Source: Defluviitaleaceae bacterium (GTDB lineage Bacteria; Bacillota_A; Clostridia; Lachnospirales; WQUN01). From it: 5,237 bases of DNA. The notes under the pieces are model-generated. The model was not told where the DNA came from. It ran no database searches and worked only from the letters and a program-made list of their open reading frames with translations. How positions within the stretch are numbered: the first letter of the stretch is position 1; the number at the start of each line of letters is the position of its first letter. Of the stretch, positions 1 to 5,237 are shown piece by piece. Location: assembly GCA_009779525.1 (NCBI GenBank), contig WREB01000114.1, positions 1 through 5,237 on the forward strand, written 5' to 3'. Both the position numbers and the translations under genes were made by a program.

Positions 1-2
1 TT

Positions 3-173
3 ACCGACGAACATAAAATCTCATACGTCATGCTCGACGCGGCGCTTAACGACAGCGCCGACTACCTGGTCAACCACTGGGCGATCGAGGAGGCTTTCAG
101 ATTGGTGCTTTACGATTTTTCGACCGAAACGGCCATATACAGGACAAAATACGGCGAGGAAAGTTCGCGATGA
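3..173 (+). CDS. C-terminal fragment of an unidentified protein
   Basis: An open frame enters from the left edge and runs for 56 codons to a TGA at 171-173. Codons are rich in G or C at the third position (GAC, GCG, GTC, CTC, TAC), like the two large genes in the window, which supports real coding. The peptide is soluble-looking, mixed in charge, with no membrane segment or recognisable catalytic motif; it includes VMLDAAL, NHWAIEEAF and LYDFSTETAIYR, and ends GEESSR. The pattern of a mixed alpha/beta tail ending in an 'IYR' strand resembles the soluble C-terminal tails of some multi-membrane-span glycosyltransferases, but that is only an impression and I make no functional call. The stop codon lies at the junction with toxin-derived sequence, so this end may not be the original C-terminus. 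Confidence 0.6.
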   Translation, partial: TDEHKISYVMLDAALNDSADYLVNHWAIEEAFRLVLYDFSTETAIYRTKYGEESSR

Positions 174-270
174 TTTCATCAAGTAAAAAAATATCAAGCA
201 TTCGTTTTTCCATTTGTTTATAATCTTTGCGAAATCTGGTAGTGGGTTTGACGGTGTATTTAATATTCAT
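97..270 (-). pseudogene. Truncated YafQ/RelE-family toxin remnant
   Basis: The ATG at 270-268 overlaps the antitoxin stop as ATGA, the usual translational coupling of an antitoxin-toxin pair. The first 34 or so residues (MNIKYTVKPTTRFRKDY..., then EKRMLDIFLLDEII) match the N-terminus expected of YafQ-type ribosome-dependent mRNA endonucleases: a first beta strand, then the F-x-K/R-D-Y helix and the 'LLDEII' helix. Beyond about position 168 the frame runs antisense into the GC-rich plus-strand gene and adds 23 unrelated residues before a TGA at 99-97, giving 57 codons where the family has about 90. The rest of the toxin, including the D-H-x-L, R-x-x-H and D-W-L/I-L-I-Y segments and the C-terminal R-T-G-x-H region with its catalytic residues, is absent in all frames. 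It is therefore almost certainly inactive. The identification rests on motif memory, not a database search. Confidence 0.7.
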
Positions 271-539
271 GATTTCAAATCTTTGAATAGTTCGTCAAGA
301 TTGTTATAACCTTTAACGTCGGGATCTTGTGATATTCTTTCCGCTTCCAGCATTGCCGCCATCGTATCTACATTAGGGACACGAGAAATTTCAAAAGGTA
401 TTCCTTGGTTTCGGACGGCCTGCCTCAAGAATATAGTCATTGCCTCCGTCATGTTTAGGCCCAAATCCATAAACAATTCTTCCGCTTGCTTTTTTAAATC
501 AACGTCCACGCGGATTCTAACGTTGGTCGTGGTTGTCAT
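267..539 (-). CDS. dinJ: DinJ/RelB-family antitoxin
   Basis: This 90-residue protein looks like the antitoxin of a type II toxin-antitoxin pair. It would bind and neutralise its cognate endoribonuclease toxin and, as a dimer, repress its own promoter. Residues 6-45 form the ribbon-helix-helix DNA-binding region: a beta strand (NVRIRVDVD), then two helices with the family pattern D-L-K-K-Q-A-E and L-G-L-N-M-T-E-A-M. The I-P-F-E motif at 47-50 is typical of DinJ. The C-terminal tail (about 51-90, ending N-L-D-E-L-F-K-D-L) is the toxin-wrapping segment. I chose the ATG at 539-537 over one 17 codons upstream because AGAGGTGG lies just before it and the family begins close to this point. Its stop overlaps the toxin start as ATGA, but that toxin is truncated, so this is an orphan antitoxin here. 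The gene is AT-rich compared with its neighbours, suggesting acquisition. DinJ rather than RelB is inferred from the I-P-F-E motif and the YafQ-like partner. Confidence 0.88.
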   Translation of the reverse strand: MTTTTNVRIRVDVDLKKQAEELFMDLGLNMTEAMTIFLRQAVRNQGIPFEISRVPNVDTMAAMLEAERISQDPDVKGYNNLDELFKDLKS

Positions 540-543
540 GAAA

Positions 544-551
544 CCACCTCT
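544..551 (-). promoter_or_regulatory. Ribosome binding site of the antitoxin gene
   Basis: Read on the minus strand this is AGAGGTGG, ending 4 bases before the ATG at 539-537. It is the only good Shine-Dalgarno match near the gene and decides the start in favour of the 90-residue product. Confidence 0.8.
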
Positions 552-580
552 TTCTTTCAACGCTGATAATGCAATACGCG

Positions 581-589
581 GTAATAGCA
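581..589 (-). promoter_or_regulatory. Candidate extended -10 promoter of the toxin-antitoxin operon
   Basis: The minus strand reads TGC-TATTAC here, an extended -10 (TGn) followed by a hexamer matching TATAAT at four of six positions. It would start transcription near 574, about 35 bases before the antitoxin ATG. No good -35 hexamer stands 16-18 bases upstream, which is acceptable for an extended -10 promoter but keeps confidence low. An inverted repeat at 594-606 lies immediately upstream, where a repressor could block polymerase. Confidence 0.35.
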
Positions 590-593
590 CAAT

Positions 594-606
594 CTGTTCG
601 AAACAG
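594..606. promoter_or_regulatory. Inverted repeat, candidate antitoxin operator
   Basis: CTGTT-CGA-AACAG is a 13-base inverted repeat with 5-base arms in the gap between the glycosyltransferase and antitoxin genes, between the candidate -10 and where a -35 would lie. Type II antitoxins with a ribbon-helix-helix fold commonly bind short palindromes in their own promoters. It resembles a LexA box (CTGT, 8 bases, ACAG), but the spacing here is 5, so a LexA site is unlikely. Confidence 0.3.
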
Positions 607-629
607 ACACAAAATAATATGAACGCATT

Positions 630-1601
630 TTATATTCCGGGGTCCGTTTTTTTCTCGCATGCGCCGCGCCCGTACTCGCCGTCCACGATGTAGAGCGGGC
701 GCTTCTTGGACTCGTACAGGACGTGCCCGATGTATTCGCCGATGATGCCGAGCACGAAGAAGTTGACGCTAAAGAGCACGCAAAGCATTATCACGATGGT
801 CGTGTAGCCGGGAGGCGCGCCCCTAAGCCATTTAATGATCATCGAATAAACGGCGACGCCGACGCTGAGCAACCCCGTCGCGCAGCCCGCGAATATCCCT
901 ATGCGAAGCGGGACGTTTGAGAACGACGCGAGCGCGTTGACCGAAAGCGCGAAAAGCTTCCTAAACCCGTACTTACTTTCGCCGCTGAAGCGCTCGCGGC
1001 TTTCGTACTGGAGCACGGCCTTGGGGAAGCCCATTATCTGCACGAAGCCCCGCAGGAACCGCGACTGCTCGCGGTATTCGCTCCGGAGCACGTCCGCCGC
1101 GCGGTTCGATACGAGGAAGAAGTCCGAGGCGTTTTCCTCGAGCTTGATGGAGGTTATCAGGTTTAAGAACTTGTAAAACAAAAACGAGGTGAGGCGCTTT
1201 ACGATTCGCGTCTTGCCCCCGCCCGCGCGCGCCATGTTGACGATATCGCAGCCTTCCGAATATTTGGCGAGCATTTCCGGGATCATTTCGGGGGGATGCT
1301 GAAGGTCCGAATCCATGCAAATGACCGCGTCGCCTTTCGTCCCGTCGATGCCGGCGAGCATCGCGGCCTCGTGGCCGAAATTGCGGGACAGCTTTATCAC
1401 CCTTACGTTTTCCTCGCTTTCGGAAAGCGAAATCAATTCGGCGAGGCTTCCGTCGCGGCTCCCGTCGTCGACGAACACGTACTCGAACGCATACCCGGCG
1501 GCCTTTTCCGAAGCCGCCCTGGCCTGCCGGTAAAATTCGCGGACGTTCGCTTCCTCGTTGTAGACCGATACCACCAAGCTTACCGTTTTCAATTCGCCCA
1601 T
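630..1601 (-). CDS. Polyprenyl-phosphate glycosyltransferase, GT2 family (GtrB/DPM1-like)
   Basis: This 323-residue inner-membrane enzyme probably transfers a sugar from a nucleotide donor to a polyprenyl phosphate carrier on the cytoplasmic face, for later use in envelope or surface-polymer glycosylation. From the chosen start, the GT-A catalytic domain shows VVSVYNEE (10-17), VDDGSRDGS (44-52, nucleotide binding), SRNFGHEAA (72-80) and DSDLQHPP (97-104, with the metal-binding D-x-D). Further family blocks are ASDFF (158-162), RFLRG (181-185) and RFSGESKYG (204-212). Two membrane helices follow (about 233-258 and 267-292), then a basic tail with PLYIVDGEYG. This two-helix layout and the length fit the GtrB/YkoT/ArnC group; the exact sugar cannot be read. 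I prefer the ATG at 1601-1599 over one 12 codons upstream because the family's conserved block starts about 10 residues in. Neither start has a clear ribosome binding site. It is transcribed away from the oxidoreductase gene. Confidence 0.88.
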   Translation of the reverse strand: MGELKTVSLVVSVYNEEANVREFYRQARAASEKAAGYAFEYVFVDDGSRDGSLAELISLSESEENVRVIKLSRNFGHEAAMLAGIDGTKGDAVICMDSDLQHPPEMIPEMLAKYSEGCDIVNMARAGGGKTRIVKRLTSFLFYKFLNLITSIKLEENASDFFLVSNRAADVLRSEYREQSRFLRGFVQIMGFPKAVLQYESRERFSGESKYGFRKLFALSVNALASFSNVPLRIGIFAGCATGLLSVGVAVYSMIIKWLRGAPPGYTTIVIMLCVLFSVNFFVLGIIGEYIGHVLYESKKRPLYIVDGEYGRGACEKKTDPGI

Positions 1602-1608
1602 GAAGATA

Positions 1609-1617
1609 TCTATAACA
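1609..1617 (-). promoter_or_regulatory. Candidate extended -10 promoter of the glycosyltransferase gene
   Basis: The minus strand reads TGT-TATAGA, an extended -10 with five of six hexamer matches to TATAAT. The hexamer ends 7 bases before the preferred ATG at 1601, so transcription would begin at or within a base or two of the start codon, giving a leaderless or nearly leaderless mRNA. That would fit the missing Shine-Dalgarno sequence. There is no convincing -35 element. Confidence 0.35.
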
Positions 1618-1674
1618 TATTTTCGCCGTCCGCGCATTTTTTATTTCGCTGGCGTTACGCATGGGCCGCGGCTG

Positions 1675-1683
1675 TGTTATAAT
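1675..1683 (+). promoter_or_regulatory. Extended -10 promoter of the oxidoreductase gene
   Basis: TGT-TATAAT is a perfect extended -10 (TGn plus consensus hexamer at 1678-1683). Transcription would begin near 1690, leaving an untranslated leader of about 65 bases before the ATG at 1756. The best-placed -35 candidate (TTACGC at 1655-1660, spacer 17) is poor, but extended -10 promoters tolerate this. An 8-base palindrome, GCCGCGGC (1665-1672), sits just upstream; no known regulator site is recognised in it. Confidence 0.6.
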
Positions 1684-1690
1684 TCCGTTC

Positions 1691-1715
1691 GCCGCGCTTG
1701 CGGTTGAATCGCGGC
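1691..1715 (+). other. Possible short stem-loop in the oxidoreductase leader
   Basis: GCCGCG (1691-1696) can pair with CGCGGC (1710-1715) around a 13-base loop, right at the predicted 5' end of the mRNA. It might stabilise the transcript. In such GC-rich sequence a 6-base pairing can easily occur by chance, and nothing like a riboswitch or attenuator is visible. Confidence 0.15.
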
Positions 1716-1740
1716 CGCGCGCCGCTTCCAATAAACTATC

Positions 1741-1748
1741 GAGGGGAG
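1741..1748 (+). promoter_or_regulatory. Ribosome binding site of the oxidoreductase gene
   Basis: GAGGGGAG lies 7 bases before the ATG at 1756, a strong Shine-Dalgarno match at ideal spacing. It fixes the start there rather than at the ATGs four, five or seven codons further in. Confidence 0.85.
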
Positions 1749-1755
1749 TCATTAA

Positions 1756-4700
1756 ATGGCAAAGAAAATGATGACGATGGACGGCAACGAAGCCGCCGGC
1801 TATATTTCATACGCCTTCACGGAAGTAGCGGGAATATACCCGATCACGCCTTCCTCAAACATGGCGGAACACGTCGACGAATGGTCCGCGAACGGAAAGA
1901 AAAATATCTTCGGCCAGACGGTTAACGTAGTCGAAATGCAGTCGGAAGCGGGCGCGGCGGGCACTATGCACGGGGTGCTCGCGGCCGGGGCGCTGGGCAC
2001 TTCGTACACGGCTTCGCAGGGGCTCCTGCTAATGATCCCTAACATGTTTAAGATGGCGGGCGAGCTGCTTCCGGGCGTGCTTCACGTGAGCGCCCGCGCA
2101 GTCGCGAGCCACGCGCTTTCCATTTTCGGCGACCATTCCGACGTCATGGCGTGCCGCCAGACGGGCTTCGCGTTCATCGCTTCGACGAACGTGCAGCAGG
2201 TCATGGACCTTGGCGCCGTCGCGCACCTTTCGGCGATCGGCGGCCGCGTGCCGTTCCTCCACTTCTTCGACGGTTTCCGCACTTCGCACGAAATCCAAAA
2301 AATCGACGCGCTCGACTACGGCGACCTCGCCAAAATTCTCGATTGGGACGCCGTCGAGGCCTTCCGCCAAAACGCGCTCAACCCCGAGCATCCGGTGCTT
2401 CGCGGGACGGCGCAAAACCCCGACATATTCTTCCAGGCGCGCGAGGCTTGCAATCCCTTCTACGAAAAGCTCCCGTCCGTGGTCGAGGGTTACATGAACG
2501 AAATAAACAAGCTCACGGGCCGCGATTATAAACTCTTCAACTATTACGGCGCACCCGACGCGGACAAGCTCATCATCGCGATGGGTTCGGCTTGCGACGC
2601 GATCGCGGAAACGGTCGACTACCTCAACGCCAAGGGCGAGAAGACCGGCCTCGTGACGGTCCATTTATACAGGCCGTTCTCGGTCAAGCATTTCATTGGA
2701 GCGATTCCCGCGTCGGTTAAAAAGATCGCCGTGATGGACCGCACTAAAGAACCCGGTTCGCTCGGCGAACCGCTTTACACCGACGTCTGCACCGCCTTCA
2801 TGGAAAAGGGCGGCCCGTCCCCTTCCATCGTTTCGGGACGCTACGGGCTCGGCTCGAAGAACGTGACTCCGGCGCAAATCATCGCGGTGTTCGAAAACCT
2901 AAAAAAAGAAAAGCCGGTTAACCATTTCACCGTCGGGATCACGGACGACGTCACCTTCGCCTCGCTCCCGATGGGCCCGGTCGTTGACGTCACGCCCAAG
3001 GGCACGCACAGCGCCAAGTTTTGGGGGCTCGGCTCCGACGGAACGGTCGGCGCGAACAAAAACTCCATAAAAATAATCGGCGACCACACCGACATGTACG
3101 TCCAGGCTTACTTTTCCTACGATAGCAAGAAATCCGGCGGGATAACGCAGTCGCACCTGCGCTTCGGCAAGTCGCCGATACGCTCGACGTACCTCGTCAA
3201 CACCGCGGACTTCGTCGCGTGCCACAACCCCTCGTACGTCGACAAATACGACATGACGGGCGACTTAAACGAAGGCGGGACGTTCCTGCTCAACTGCATA
3301 TGGTCGGACGGCGAGATCGCCGAAAAGCTGCCCGGCTCGATGAAGCGCGACATAGCGAAGCGCAAAATCAAGTTCTACGTGATAAACGCGACCGACATCG
3401 CAAGGGAAATCGGGCTTGGCGGCAGGATCAACACGATACTGCAGGCCGCGTTCTTCAAGCTGACAAACATCATACCGATTGGCGAAGCGGTGCAGTACAT
3501 GAAGGACGCGATACTGCACACGTACGGCAAGAAGGGTGAGAAAATCGTCAACATGAACTACGCCGCGGTCGACGCGGGGCTTGAGCGCTTCCGCGAGTTT
3601 AAAGTCCCGGCCGATTGGGCCGCCGCCCCGGACGAGCCGGCCAATCCGGGCATAGGCAAGGTTTCCGAGTTTTTCAGGGACGTCGCGATGCCGATCAACG
3701 CGCAAAAGGGCGACTCGCTTCCGGTAAGCGCGTTCAAGGGCCGCGAAGACGGCACGTTCCCGCAGGGGCTCGCCGCGTACGAAAAGCGCGGAGTCGCCGT
3801 CGACGTGCCGCGCTGGATCCCGGAAAACTGCATCCAGTGCAACCGCTGCTCGTATGTCTGCCCGCACGCGGCGATACGCCCGTTTTTGCTCGACGAGGGC
3901 GAAGCGGCGGCCGCCCCCGAGGGCTACGCGACGCTTAGCAACAACGTAAAGGGTTCGGAAAACTTAAAGTACCGCCTGCAGATATCGCCGCTCGACTGCT
4001 ACGGCTGCGGCGCCTGTTCGATCGACTGCCCGGCGAAGCAAAAGGCGCTGGTCATGGAACCGATCGCAAGCAGGGTGCACGAGTCCGTTAATTGGGATTA
4101 CTCGATATCGCTTAAGCGCAAGCCGAACCCGATGAAGCCGGATTCGGTCAAGGGCAGCCAGTTCGAGCTGCCGCTCTTGGAATTCTCCGGCGCGTGCGCG
4201 GGCTGCGGCGAAACGCCGTACGCCAAGCTGATAACGCAGCTTTTCGGCGACAGGATGTACATAGCAAACGCTACCGGCTGCTCGTCGATCTGGGGCGGAA
4301 GCGCGCCGTCGACGCCGTTTTGCACGAACGCGAAGGGGCAGGGGCCCACATGGGCGAACTCGCTTTTCGAGGACAACGCCGAATACGGTATGGGAATGGC
4401 GCTCGCCGTCAACCAGCGCCGCGCGAAACTCGCGGAATACGTTACAAAGCTCGCCGATATGGAATCCCCCGAAGAATGGGGACTTAAGGCGGCGGCGAAG
4501 GATTGGCTCGACAACTACAGCGACGGCGACGGCTCGAAAGCCGCGTCCGAAAAACTTCGCGCCGCGGTCAAAGTAGCAATCGCCGAATGCGGGAGCTGCG
4601 GCTGCGAGGCGGACGAATGGTATAAGGCGGTCGCGGACGGCGACGACATGCTTGTCAAAAAATCCGTATGGGTCTTCGGCGGCGACGGCTGGGCCTACGA

Positions 4701-5214
4701 CATCGGCTACGGCGGGCTCGACCACGTGATCGCGTCCGGCGAGGACGTGAACATATTCGTCATGGACACCGAAGTCTATTCCAACACCGGCGGCCAGTCG
4801 AGCAAGGCTTCGCCTACCGCCTCCGTCGCGCAGTTCGCCGCGGCGGGCAAAAAGGTCCGCAAAAAGGACCTGGGCATGATGGCGATGAGCTACGGCTACG
4901 TCTACGTAACTCAGATAGGCATGGGCGCGAACCAGGCTCAGACGTTAAAGGCGATCCAGGAAGCCGAAAAGTATCCAGGCCCGTCGGTCGTCATCGCCTA
5001 CGCGCCGTGCGACAGGCACGGGATCAAGGGCGGTCTCGGCAACGCGCAGGTGCAGACGAAGCGCGCGGTCGAATGCGGCTACTGGCATCTCTACCGGTAC
5101 AACCCGCTGCTTGCCGAAGAAGGCAAGAATCCGTTCATAATGGATTCGAAGGAGCCGACCGCAAGCTTCCAAGATTTCATCAACAGCGAGATCCGCTACA
5201 CCTCGCTCAAGTAG
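1756..5214 (+). CDS. nifJ: Pyruvate:ferredoxin (flavodoxin) oxidoreductase, single-chain
   Basis: This 1152-residue cytoplasmic homodimer-type enzyme oxidatively decarboxylates pyruvate with CoA to acetyl-CoA and CO2, reducing ferredoxin or flavodoxin. Domain order follows the Desulfovibrio africanus enzyme, with approximate borders. Domain I (1-258) carries YPITPSS with T31, E64 and R114, the same numbers as the known active-site residues. Then come II (259-415), III (416-628, with SGGITQSHLRFG at 460-471) and a linker (629-672). Domain V holds two ferredoxin-type [4Fe-4S] motifs: C692, C695, C698, C702 and C748, C751, C754, C758. Domain VI (790-1152) binds thiamine diphosphate and Mg: GDGWAYDIG from 976 (D977), T1005, V1007 and N1010. 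The proximal cluster ligands are C814, C817, C842 and C1085. The protein ends without the extra C-terminal domain VII of D. africanus, as in many homologues. Odd points are about 12 extra residues between C842 and D977, a segment including C945-x-x-C948-x-C950, and DRHG rather than the usual INHG after C1085. The gene appears intact and has its own promoter; no terminator is visible by the window end. Confidence 0.97.
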   Translation: MAKKMMTMDGNEAAGYISYAFTEVAGIYPITPSSNMAEHVDEWSANGKKNIFGQTVNVVEMQSEAGAAGTMHGVLAAGALGTSYTASQGLLLMIPNMFKMAGELLPGVLHVSARAVASHALSIFGDHSDVMACRQTGFAFIASTNVQQVMDLGAVAHLSAIGGRVPFLHFFDGFRTSHEIQKIDALDYGDLAKILDWDAVEAFRQNALNPEHPVLRGTAQNPDIFFQAREACNPFYEKLPSVVEGYMNEINKLTGRDYKLFNYYGAPDADKLIIAMGSACDAIAETVDYLNAKGEKTGLVTVHLYRPFSVKHFIGAIPASVKKIAVMDRTKEPGSLGEPLYTDVCTAFMEKGGPSPSIVSGRYGLGSKNVTPAQIIAVFENLKKEKPVNHFTVGITDDVTFASLPMGPVVDVTPKGTHSAKFWGLGSDGTVGANKNSIKIIGDHTDMYVQAYFSYDSKKSGGITQSHLRFGKSPIRSTYLVNTADFVACHNPSYVDKYDMTGDLNEGGTFLLNCIWSDGEIAEKLPGSMKRDIAKRKIKFYVINATDIAREIGLGGRINTILQAAFFKLTNIIPIGEAVQYMKDAILHTYGKKGEKIVNMNYAAVDAGLERFREFKVPADWAAAPDEPANPGIGKVSEFFRDVAMPINAQKGDSLPVSAFKGREDGTFPQGLAAYEKRGVAVDVPRWIPENCIQCNRCSYVCPHAAIRPFLLDEGEAAAAPEGYATLSNNVKGSENLKYRLQISPLDCYGCGACSIDCPAKQKALVMEPIASRVHESVNWDYSISLKRKPNPMKPDSVKGSQFELPLLEFSGACAGCGETPYAKLITQLFGDRMYIANATGCSSIWGGSAPSTPFCTNAKGQGPTWANSLFEDNAEYGMGMALAVNQRRAKLAEYVTKLADMESPEEWGLKAAAKDWLDNYSDGDGSKAASEKLRAAVKVAIAECGSCGCEADEWYKAVADGDDMLVKKSVWVFGGDGWAYDIGYGGLDHVIASGEDVNIFVMDTEVYSNTGGQSSKASPTASVAQFAAAGKKVRKKDLGMMAMSYGYVYVTQIGMGANQAQTLKAIQEAEKYPGPSVVIAYAPCDRHGIKGGLGNAQVQTKRAVECGYWHLYRYNPLLAEEGKNPFIMDSKEPTASFQDFINSEIRYTSLK

Positions 5215-5237
5215 ACGTTCCCCGAATCCGCCGAAAA

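Noticed and set aside
594..606. LexA (SOS) box
   Set aside because: The CTGT and ACAG half-sites are separated by 5 bases, not the 8 required by the proteobacterial type, and it does not fit the Gram-positive type either.
451..693. An 80-codon plus-strand open frame across the antitoxin start and the gap beyond it
   Set aside because: It is antisense to the antitoxin and to the glycosyltransferase end, has no Shine-Dalgarno sequence and gives a composition unlike a protein.
1711..1718. The GCGGCCGC palindrome as a regulator site
   Set aside because: A short GC-only palindrome in GC-rich sequence is expected by chance, and no known regulator binding site matches.
973..1752. A 259-codon minus-strand open frame overlapping the glycosyltransferase gene
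   Set aside because: It is a shadow frame in GC-rich DNA: arginine-rich, low-complexity translation with no motifs, while the overlapping frame has every GT2 motif.
2029..2664. A 211-codon minus-strand open frame within the oxidoreductase gene
   Set aside because: Same shadow effect: no ribosome binding site, no motif, and it is wholly inside a well-supported gene.
3964..4725. A 253-codon minus-strand open frame antisense to the oxidoreductase gene
   Set aside because: It is rich in Arg, Ala and Val with no recognisable domain, and is explained by the GC-rich codon pattern of the opposite strand, whose protein is conserved residue by residue at known active-site positions.
5215..5237. Terminator or next gene after the oxidoreductase
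   Set aside because: Only 23 bases remain after the stop, with no hairpin or T-run, so nothing can be supported.
1..5237. CRISPR array, tRNA, rRNA, insertion sequence or multi-gene defence system
   Set aside because: No regularly spaced repeats, cloverleaf-like segments, transposase or defence-gene motifs were seen; the toxin-antitoxin remnant is the only accessory element.

Overview
The window comes from a bacterium with an anaerobic or fermentative lifestyle. Its dominant gene encodes a full-length, single-chain pyruvate:ferredoxin (flavodoxin) oxidoreductase, an oxygen-sensitive central-metabolism enzyme. Coding sequence is GC-rich with GC-rich third positions, except for one clearly AT-rich stretch. 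Good Shine-Dalgarno sequences and TGnTATAAT-type promoters indicate a bacterium. The phylum cannot be fixed from this sequence.

Layout. (1) Positions 3-173, plus strand: the last 56 codons of an unidentified GC-rich gene. (2) About 170-630: an AT-rich island read on the minus strand. It holds a DinJ/RelB-type antitoxin gene (539-267) and, overlapping it by ATGA, the start of a YafQ-type toxin gene. Toxin-like sequence stops after about 34 residues, at the junction with the unidentified gene, so the antitoxin has lost a functional partner here. (3) 630-1601, minus strand: a membrane-anchored family 2 glycosyltransferase of the polyprenyl-phosphate glycosyltransferase type (GtrB/DPM1-like). (4) 1602-1755: a divergent intergenic region with an extended -10 element on each strand. 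(5) 1756-5214, plus strand: the oxidoreductase gene (nifJ/por type), complete, with every catalytic and iron-sulfur residue I could check. (6) 5215-5237: too short to interpret.

How the genes relate. The oxidoreductase converts pyruvate and CoA to acetyl-CoA and CO2 and passes electrons to ferredoxin or flavodoxin. The glycosyltransferase probably loads a sugar onto a lipid carrier for cell-envelope glycosylation. The two are transcribed divergently and have no evident functional link. The toxin-antitoxin fragment looks like a decayed, probably acquired element.

I found no convincing evidence of a new multi-gene system. The points most worth checking are the broken toxin gene and its junction, an unusual Cys-x-x-Cys-x-Cys segment in the thiamine-diphosphate domain of the oxidoreductase, and the possibly leaderless glycosyltransferase transcript.
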